6,562 nucleotides of DNA from Acidobacteriota bacterium (GTDB lineage: Bacteria > Acidobacteriota > Vicinamibacteria > Vicinamibacterales > CAVVIG01). Below the pieces are notes generated by a model that had not been told where the DNA came from, searched no databases, and worked only from the letters and a program-made list of their open reading frames with translations. The stretch covers positions 1 through 6,562 of the forward strand of contig QHWL01000210.1 of NCBI GenBank assembly GCA_003222555.1, given 5' to 3'. The translations under genes and the position numbers were made by a program. Below, piece by piece: positions 1 to 4,220 of this stretch (position 1 is the stretch's first letter; every line of letters starts with the position of its first letter).

Positions 1-139
1 TACGACGCCGAGCGCCGTGATCAATAAACTGCGTAGCGACGCCTCCGGTCAGCCATCAGGCTACGGCTTCGTCGGCGACCCCACCAACCCGGTTACTGGC
101 CGGTACTACGGGTACTTGATCAACGCGGGCGGTTACTAA
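1..139 (+). CDS. C-terminal end of a gene entering from the left, possibly an S8 (subtilisin-like) peptidase
   Basis: An open frame (codons from base 2) runs in from the window edge and stops at TAA 137-139, giving 45 residues: it begins TTPSAVINKLRSDAS and ends GRYYGYLINAGGY. The T-P-x-x-V-x-x-x-L start resembles the helix that follows the catalytic Ser region of subtilases, where the motif 'TPAxVxxxL' is common. The Tyr/Gly-rich ending resembles the tails of some secreted S8 peptidases. No catalytic residue lies inside the window, so the family call is a weak resemblance only. The gene converges on the minus-strand ribonuclease, and the 100-base gap between them contains hairpin repeats. 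No Shine-Dalgarno sequence or start can be assessed. That this is a coding end is fairly likely; the product name is uncertain. Confidence 0.5.
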   Translation, partial: TTPSAVINKLRSDASGQPSGYGFVGDPTNPVTGRYYGYLINAGGY

Positions 140-241
140 CAAGTCGCGCGAGCGTGTTCAACACGGCGGTCCGGAAGGGCGGCAAGTCCGGCTAAGGCCG
201 GACACTACGTACCGGCAGCCGGGTCCGGCTAAAGCCGGCCA
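140..241. other. Convergent intergenic gap with two hairpins
   Basis: Both flanking genes read into this stretch, the plus-strand gene ending at 139 and the minus-strand one at 242. Its recognisable content is the pair of hairpin repeats at 186-207 and 223-244. They lack a following T-run, so calling them intrinsic terminators would be speculative, although their position between convergent genes fits a transcription-end or RNA-stabilising role. Confidence 0.5.
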
Positions 242-244
242 CTA
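186..244. repeat. Two direct copies of a 22-bp hairpin repeat
   Basis: Copies at 186-207 and 223-244 match at 20 of 22 positions and are spaced 37 bp start to start. Copy 1 folds as GTCCGGC-TAAG-GCCGGAC, a perfect 7-bp stem. Copy 2 folds around CCGGC-TAAA-GCCGG, with one mismatch and then an outer G-C pair. Both end in CACTA. On the minus strand the CTA of the second copy (242-244) is the TAG stop codon of the ribonuclease 3' fragment. Similar 'GGCTAAAGCC' palindromes are, to my knowledge, dispersed repeats in Vicinamibacteria-like genomes; I could not verify this. Confidence 0.75.
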
Positions 245-595
245 GGCTCGTGTGAAGTCGATATATCCGCGGTTGACGTCGACCTGCGTCAGTTGAACGT
301 TCACGCGATCGCCGACGTCGAGGCCCTGTTCGCCGCTCACGAGCTTGCCTTCGACCGGCGGCGACATCACTCGTACGAATGTCCCTTTGCCTGACGCGCC
401 GGTCACCACGGCTTCGAAGCGATCGCCGAGGCGTGAGGCCACAAGCATCGCCGCGGCGGATTTCCGCACTTGCCGCTCCACTTTGTTGGCCGAATCCTCC
501 TGGTGCGTGCAGTGTGCGGCGAGGCGGCTCAGTTCATCGATGGAGTACGGCGCGGGACGCTCGGCGAGCGCGGCCTTTACCAGCCTCTGCGTCAT
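242..595 (-). pseudogene. 3' fragment of an RNB-family ribonuclease: end of RNB domain plus S1 RNA-binding domain
   Basis: This is the severed C-terminal part of the ribonuclease that begins at 1867. Its 117 residues start TQRLVKAAL, which aligns with the 'NHRLLKAV' segment just after the catalytic Arg motif of E. coli RNase II. Next comes a helical stretch (about 25-55, with HCTHQEDSANKVERQVRK). Residues 56-117 form an S1-like barrel: RFEAVVTGASGKGTFVRV, then GLDVGDRVNVQL and RGYIDFTR at the end. It lies in the same frame as the upstream part (1867-595 = 1272 = 424 codons) but is separated from it by three stop codons. The apparent ATG at 593-595 directly abuts the end of an inverted repeat and has no Shine-Dalgarno sequence, so independent translation is unlikely. 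The TAG stop falls in a hairpin repeat. I am confident of the family and fairly confident it is non-functional alone. Confidence 0.85.
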
Positions 596-680
596 TGAAC
601 AAACTACCGCCTGAAAGGCGGTAGACTCTGCGCGCGACTGAAAGTCGCCGCCGCGCCGCCTGTGAGCGGTAGTTTGTTCA
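596..680. repeat. 85-bp element with perfect 15-bp terminal inverted repeats
   Basis: The arms TGAACAAACTACCGC (596-610) and its exact reverse complement (666-680) bound the element. Inside lie CTACCGCC-TGAAA-GGCGGTAG (604-624), an 8-bp perfect stem, and GCGAC-TGAAA-GTCGC (634-648). The 5' arm segment CTACCGC can pair either locally with 618-624 or distally with 666-672, so the two folds are mutually exclusive. It looks like a REP- or MITE-like non-coding element; nothing here shows how it moves. Confidence 0.75.
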
Positions 681-704
681 TAGTTACGATCGTGGTTCCC
701 GCTA

Positions 705-801
705 TGCCCACGTGCTCGCCTGCTCGACGCGGCCGATCAGATCGGACCAGCTGAAAACTAACCGGCTGAAAGCCGGTGGGATTAAACCTGGCACGTGGGC
801 A
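705..801. repeat. Inverted-repeat module with 11-bp arms and an internal TGAAA hairpin
   Basis: TGCCCACGTGC at 705-715 and GCACGTGGGCA at 791-801 are exact reverse complements. Allowing a one-base bulge extends the pairing by about three more bases outward. Within the loop are CCGATC-A-GATCGG (733-745) and ACCGGC-TGAAA-GCCGGT (761-777). The outer right arm is adjacent to the point where the ribonuclease reading departs from its family. Confidence 0.6.
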
Positions 802-1867
802 CTAAAGCAAGGCCGAAATGGCCGGGCGCGTCGCCGCCACGGTCCACGACGTACTCGCCAGGCCCCAGCAGCCGAATCACGGTGTGAGAGAGGTCCGAAA
901 AATGCGTCGGATCGGCCGCTTTGCGCGCGGCGAGGTAATCGGCAAGCGCGCGCGAATCGGGCGACGGAGGCAGACGATCGCCGGTCTGTGCGGCCAGCGC
1001 GACGAGGCGGTCCCAGCGTTCGGGCTCCTTCACCACGCGGCGAATCGATGGACGGCCGCGTTGCTCGAGAAACCGGGCCGTCACGCCATTGGCCGCAATC
1101 ATCAGGTTCTCGATCAGGCGTTTCGCGCGGTTCGGCACTTCCGGCCGAAGATCGCGCAGCGCCTCGCCGTCGAACTCCGGCCGCACCTCGGTCGTCTCGA
1201 ACTCGAGCGCCCCATGCTCGTGACGCACGCGCCCGAGCGCTTCCGCGACCCGATCCTGCAGCGTGAGCTGCGCATCCATCCCCTCCACGGCGGAAGCCGC
1301 TGCCGGCAGCGAACCGCGGCCGGTCAGCCAGGCGTCGACAGCGTTATACGCGAGCTTCGCCTGGTTCTTCACCACTGCGCCGTACACGTCCGATTCGGCG
1401 AGCGACCCGTCCGGCGACACGACGAATTCGACGACGACCGCGAGCCGATCCTGGTGATCGGCGAGCGCGGTGAGATTGGTCGAAAGCTTCTCCGGCAGCA
1501 TCGGGAAGGTCACCGCCGGCGTGTACACCGAGGTCGTGTTGACCTCGGCATGGCGATCCACCGGCGATCCCTTGAGTACAGTCGCCTCGACATCGGCAAT
1601 GGCGACGAGAATCTTCACTCCGCCGCCAGGGAGGGTGTCGGCGACCGTCAACTGATCGAGGTCCCGCGAGTCGTCGTTATCGATCGAGCACCACAACAAC
1701 GCGCGCAAGTCGCGCAGCAGTCCGCCGGGCGACGGCGGCGCCCCGGTCAGACTGGCGACTTCAGCGAGCGCGTCGCGCGGAAAATCGGGTTCGAGGCCGT
1801 GCGCGCGCATCGCCTCGACGGCTATGGCGACCAGATGCGCCCGGTTGGATGGGGGTGACGGATCCAC
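782..1867 (-). pseudogene. 5' part of an RNB-family (RNase II/R-like) 3'-5' exoribonuclease, truncated within the catalytic domain
   Basis: The 361-residue frame starts at GTG 1865-1867. It is a short RNB protein without N-terminal cold-shock domains. Seen in the sequence: the metal-binding acidic cluster SIDNDDSRDLDQ (residues 61-72), then KILVAIADV (85-93), NTTSVYTPAVTFPMLPEKLST (110-130) and RPSIRRVVKEPER in the second half, ending at GHFGLA (349-354). Against E. coli RNase II, D63, D69 and D71 align with D201, D207 and D209, while the D210 position is Gln72. I believe Gln is usual in this subfamily. After Ala354 the frame leaves the family, giving seven foreign residues and TAA at 782-784. 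Missing is the stretch equivalent to E. coli TSPIRKYGD, which contains the conserved catalytic Arg. The upstream oxidoreductase stops at 1871, leaving 3 nt before this GTG. The expected intact product is about 490 residues. Probably inactive; a misassembly is the alternative. Confidence 0.88.
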
Positions 1868-1870
1868 CGT

Positions 1871-3154
1871 TCAGTCAATCCAATCCCGGAGCGTGTAATA
1901 CGCGCCCACGACGGGAAGAAACCACGGCTTGCCGCGGTAGAGCGGAATGGCAGGAAAGCGATCGTTCAGCAGCGGGTGCTCGATCGGCTCACCGGCCATT
2001 CGGCGGGCAACGAGCGCGCCAAGGTACGTCGCCATCGCGATGCCGTGCCCGCAGTACCCGCCAGCGTAGTACGTCTCGTCCAACCGTCCGCCGTGAGGCA
2101 GCTGGTCGCGGGTGAACGCGACATTCCCGCTCCAGGCGTACTCAATGCGCGTTGCCGCGAGCTGGGGAAACACCTTCGCCAGGTCCCGCCGCAGAATGGC
2201 CGCCGCCCGCCGGGTCGCGCCGGGCGTAGGCTGGGCGAACTCGGCGCGCCCGCCGAAAAGAAGCCGGGCGTCGCGTGTGACGCGGAAGTAATGGAGGAAG
2301 TGCTTCGAATCGAACGCGACTCGCCGCCTGGGCAAGAGCGTTGCGGCCACCGACACCGGCAACGGCTCGGTCGCGATGACGTAACTGCCGATTGGCACGA
2401 GCCGCCGTTGTAACGCGGGAGCGGCGCCATCCGTGTACCCGTTGGTGGCGATGAGCACATCCCGGGCATCGACGACTCCGCACGAGGTTTCAATCGCCCA
2501 GCGCGCGGATTTCCGCGACAGCCGCTCGACTGCCGTACGCTCCGCGACCACCACGCCGGCACGAACGGCCGCAGCGTTGAGGCCCCGGACGTACTGCGCC
2601 GGGTTGAGGGCCGCGCTGCGCTCGTCGACGAGCAACCCGTAATAGGCGTCGCTGGCGATCTCGCGGCGCTGCTCGGCGCGCGAGACGAGCTCGACCCGGT
2701 GTTCGAACAGGCGCCCGAGCAGCCTCTGCTGTTGGCGAAACGCGTCGAAGTGCGAACGTTTCGACGCCGCTTCGATGTGGCCGGTACGCTCGTACTCGCA
2801 CTCGATCGCCTCACCGGCGATCAACGCTTCGAGCGTCGCGATCGATTCGAGCGAGATGTCGAACAGCTCGCGGGCGCGCGATGGGCCGACGCGCGTTACG
2901 AGCGTCGACGGATCGAGCTTCAGCCCGGTGACGACCTGGCCGCCGTTTCGCGAACTGGCGCCCCAGCCGACCCGTTCGCGCTCGAGCACCACAACCGACG
3001 CACCCGCGCGCGCCAGTTGCCGCGACGCCGCAAGGCCGGTATATCCGGCGCCGATCACCGCCACGTCGAAGCGGCGCGACTGTGGAACTTCCAAGTTCGA
3101 ACTTCCAGATTCTGAGTTCGGAACCGTGTCCCACCAGTACGGAGACTCTTTCAA
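1871..3154 (-). CDS. FAD-dependent oxidoreductase of the DAO family (PuuB/OrdL-like amine or amino-acid oxidase)
   Basis: This is a complete 427-residue cytoplasmic flavoprotein that probably oxidises the C-N bond of an amino acid or polyamine derivative; the substrate cannot be read from the sequence. Visible motifs are an N-terminal SPYWWDT, the Rossmann FAD loop VAVIGAGYTGL (31-41), and acidic Glu58 at the end of the second strand (VVVLERE), which should bind the adenosine ribose. These are followed by GASSRNGGQ (65-73), typical of the gamma-glutamylputrescine-oxidase group, and the second FAD contact GYCGHGIAMATYLG (366-379). The C-terminal GKPWFLPVVGAYY is common in bacterial relatives. 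The start is TTG 3152-3154, the first start-type codon in frame, which places SPYWW at residue 4 as expected; no clear Shine-Dalgarno sequence precedes it. The linker at residues 13-24 is encoded by a palindromic repeat. It is co-transcribed with the ribonuclease behind it and divergent from the receptor. Confidence 0.9.
   Translation of the reverse strand: MKESPYWWDTVPNSESGSSNLEVPQSRRFDVAVIGAGYTGLAASRQLARAGASVVVLERERVGWGASSRNGGQVVTGLKLDPSTLVTRVGPSRARELFDISLESIATLEALIAGEAIECEYERTGHIEAASKRSHFDAFRQQQRLLGRLFEHRVELVSRAEQRREIASDAYYGLLVDERSAALNPAQYVRGLNAAAVRAGVVVAERTAVERLSRKSARWAIETSCGVVDARDVLIATNGYTDGAAPALQRRLVPIGSYVIATEPLPVSVAATLLPRRRVAFDSKHFLHYFRVTRDARLLFGGRAEFAQPTPGATRRAAAILRRDLAKVFPQLAATRIEYAWSGNVAFTRDQLPHGGRLDETYYAGGYCGHGIAMATYLGALVARRMAGEPIEHPLLNDRFPAIPLYRGKPWFLPVVGAYYTLRDWID
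3084..3124. repeat. Palindromic GGAACTTCC-type repeat inside the oxidoreductase linker
   Basis: The segment contains GGAACTTCC (3084-3092), the perfect 12-bp palindrome AAGTTCGAACTT (3093-3104), a further CC, and the related GTTCGGAAC (3116-3124). On the minus strand it is read in frame as roughly NSESGSSNLEVPQ, between the SPYWWDTVP start and the FAD-binding strand. Its repetitive, low-complexity character is unlike the surrounding coding sequence. Confidence 0.6.
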
Positions 3155-3245
3155 CGTGACGACCGGCGCATCCGCCGTATTGTAGCGCCGCGCGAGTGGG
3201 CGCCCACGTGGCGGAGGGCTTTAGAGCCTGTGGACAAATCACGTT

Positions 3246-3272
3246 CAACGCAGAGGCCGCCGAGCCCGCAGA
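3246..3272 (+). repeat. Three-copy 9-nt repeat, CGCAGAG type
   Basis: Consecutive units CGCAGAGGC, CGCCGAGCC and CGCAGAGAA form a degenerate 9-nt tandem array within a non-coding stretch. Similar 'ACGCAGAGG' arrays are found between genes in many unrelated bacteria, by my recollection. No function can be assigned. Confidence 0.55.
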
Positions 3273-3290
3273 GAAGAAATGCTTAAGGCA

Positions 3291-3296
3291 TACAAT
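3291..3296 (+). promoter_or_regulatory. Candidate -10 element for the TonB receptor
   Basis: TACAAT matches TATAAT at five of six positions and lies in the only AT-richer stretch of the gap. No convincing TTGACA-like -35 is found 16-18 bases upstream. Identical CTTAAG palindromes sit on both sides, 23 bp centre to centre, which could be operator half-sites. Transcription from here would give a leader of about 125 nt. Confidence 0.3.
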
Positions 3297-3335
3297 AACA
3301 GTCACTTAAGCGTCAGAGTGACGGAAGGTCTCTCG

Positions 3336-3353
3336 ATGAACACCGCCATGTAG
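3336..3353 (+). CDS. Possible five-codon leader mini-ORF (MNTAM)
   Basis: ATG AAC ACC GCC ATG TAG follows a Shine-Dalgarno-like GGAAGG (3323-3328) with a 7-nt spacer. Its last codons form the 5' arm of the terminator-like hairpin at 3345-3375. A ribosome on it would therefore compete with hairpin formation. No regulatory codon run is present, so the role is conjectural. Confidence 0.25.
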   Translation: MNTAM

Positions 3354-3381
3354 GCCTCTGAACGACGTATGTGGCCTTTTT
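3345..3381 (+). terminator. Terminator-like hairpin in the receptor leader (possible attenuator)
   Basis: GCCATGTA (3345-3352) can pair with TATGTGGC (3368-3375), 8 bp including two G-U pairs, with a 15-nt loop. TTTTT follows at 3377-3381. An alternative 5-bp stem AGGCC/GGCCT (3352-3356 with 3373-3377) ends right at the T-run. No plus-strand gene ends upstream, so a functional terminator here would act as an attenuator on the receptor transcript. The stem is only moderately stable. Confidence 0.35.
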
Positions 3382-3428
3382 CATGCTTGAGTGTCCCACC
3401 AATCGAAGCACCGTCAACGGAGGCTCGC

Positions 3429-4220
3429 ATGCAAATTTACAGGGAAGGAATCAGTATCCAGATTCTGCGATCGTGGCTGCTGGTTGCAGTCGCGCTCTTC
3501 GCCGCCGCGGACGTCGCGAGAGCCCAATCGACCAATGGCAGGATTTCGGGGCAGGTCGTCGACGCTCAGGGGCTCGTGCTGCCGGGCGTCACTGTGAATG
3601 CCACCTCGCCGAATCGTCAGGGCATCCTCACCACCACGACGTCCGGCAACGGCGACTACATCTTCACGGCGCTTCCGGCCGGGGTCTATACGATCTCGTT
3701 CGAGCTCAGCGGATTCCAGCAGCAACAGCGGACGGTCACCCTCGCACCGACACAAACGCTGCCGCTCGATGTCACCATGGGTCCCGCGGCACTCACCGAG
3801 ACGGTGTTCGTCGTCGGACGCACGGCCGACGTGCTGACGCAGACGGCGCAGGTCGCCACGAACTTCAAGCAGGATCTCGTCGCGACGCTGCCAACGAACC
3901 GGGACATCAATTCGTACCTGCTGCTGGCTCCCGCCGTGCACCCGACCGGTCCAAGGGGCGCGTACTCGATTTCTGGTTCGGTATCGTACGAAAACCTGTT
4001 TTTGGTCAACGGCGTGACGGTCAACGAGAACATCCGTGGCCAGGCGAATGACTGTACATCGAAGACGCGATTCAGGAGGCGAACGTCGCCACGGCTGGCG
4101 TGTCGGCTGAGTACGGCCGTTTCAGTGGCGGCGTCGTCAACGTGGTCACGAAGTCGGGGGGGAACCAATTCACCGGATCGTTCCGCGAGACGTTCAACAA
4201 CGACGGTTGGCGTACGCTGA
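3429..4220 (+). CDS. N-terminal part of an Oar-like TonB-dependent receptor, frameshifted
   Basis: The start is ATG 3429-3431, chosen over in-frame ATG 3369 because GGAGG (3419-3423) sits 5 nt upstream and because it puts a classic signal peptide at the very N-terminus: basic start, hydrophobic SWLLVAVALFAAA, likely cleavage after VARA (residue 32). Residues 37-118 form a carboxypeptidase-regulatory-like domain (GRISGQVVDAQGLVLPGVTV, then GDYIFTALPAGVYTISFELSGF), typical of Oar/SusC-type receptors. Then comes the plug domain, with LPTNRDINSYLLLAPAV and NLFLVNGVTVNEN. After Asp208 (4050-4052) the frame is wrong: the last 56 codons to the TAG at 4218-4220 are not family-like. Reading shifts into the frame of 4100-6487, where the plug continues. 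The missing base is most simply a C in GAC(C)TG. Confidence 0.85.
   Translation: MQIYREGISIQILRSWLLVAVALFAAADVARAQSTNGRISGQVVDAQGLVLPGVTVNATSPNRQGILTTTTSGNGDYIFTALPAGVYTISFELSGFQQQQRTVTLAPTQTLPLDVTMGPAALTETVFVVGRTADVLTQTAQVATNFKQDLVATLPTNRDINSYLLLAPAVHPTGPRGAYSISGSVSYENLFLVNGVTVNENIRGQANDCTSKTRFRRRTSPRLACRLSTAVSVAASSTWSRSRGGTNSPDRSARRSTTTVGVR

Larger units (their letters stand above)
596..805. repeat. 210-bp palindrome-rich block interrupting the ribonuclease gene
   Basis: Outside this block the flanking protein sequence is normal for the family on both sides: ...GHFGLA ends at 806 on the minus strand and (M)TQRLVKAAL begins at 595. Inside it no expected RNB sequence is present in any frame I read. 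It consists of two inverted-repeat modules. The first is 596-680, with perfect 15-bp arms. The second is about 705-801, with perfect 11-bp arms GCACGTGGGCA / TGCCCACGTGC. Small hairpins with a TGAAA loop lie in both. The block is 210 nt, a multiple of 3, so frame is kept, but it carries stops TAA 782-784, TAG 758-760 and TGA 737-739 in the ribonuclease frame. About 18 native codons seem to be missing, so this is a replacement rather than a clean insertion, and no target-site duplication is visible. No transposase is encoded. Confidence 0.7.
3155..3428. promoter_or_regulatory. Divergent intergenic region between oxidoreductase and TonB receptor
   Basis: This 274-base gap must drive both genes. 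Seen in order: TACAAT on the minus strand at 3179-3184, a possible -10 for the oxidoreductase, without a good -35. Then a perfect 12-bp palindrome GTGGGCGCCCAC at 3196-3207, and a 9-nt periodic repeat at 3246-3272. TACAAT at 3291-3296 on the plus strand is flanked by CTTAAG at 3282-3287 and 3305-3310. A mini-ORF with a terminator-like hairpin spans 3323-3381. GGAGG at 3419-3423 serves the receptor. Promoter assignments are by motif resemblance only. Confidence 0.55.

Noticed and set aside
694..720. Plus-strand reading RYAHVLA inside the interrupting block, as an inverted piece of the missing RRY motif
   Set aside because: Only Arg-Tyr matches, the surrounding residues do not fit the family motif, and the orientation would need a separate inversion; probably chance.
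186..777. Hairpin repeats as a CRISPR array
   Set aside because: Copies are few, irregularly spaced, and differ in stem sequence; there are no uniform spacers and no cas genes.
818..1858. 346-codon plus-strand open frame opposite the ribonuclease
   Set aside because: It is an antisense shadow in high-GC coding DNA; the translation is Arg/His-rich with no recognisable motif, while the minus strand gives clear RNB-family sequence.
3323..3381. Known riboswitch class in the receptor leader
   Set aside because: I compared it by eye with fluoride, cobalamin and c-di-GMP consensus elements and found no convincing match to conserved cores.
3369..3428. Earlier in-frame ATG at 3369 as the receptor start
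   Set aside because: No ribosome binding site precedes it, and it would put 20 residues before the signal peptide; ATG 3429 has GGAGG at ideal spacing.
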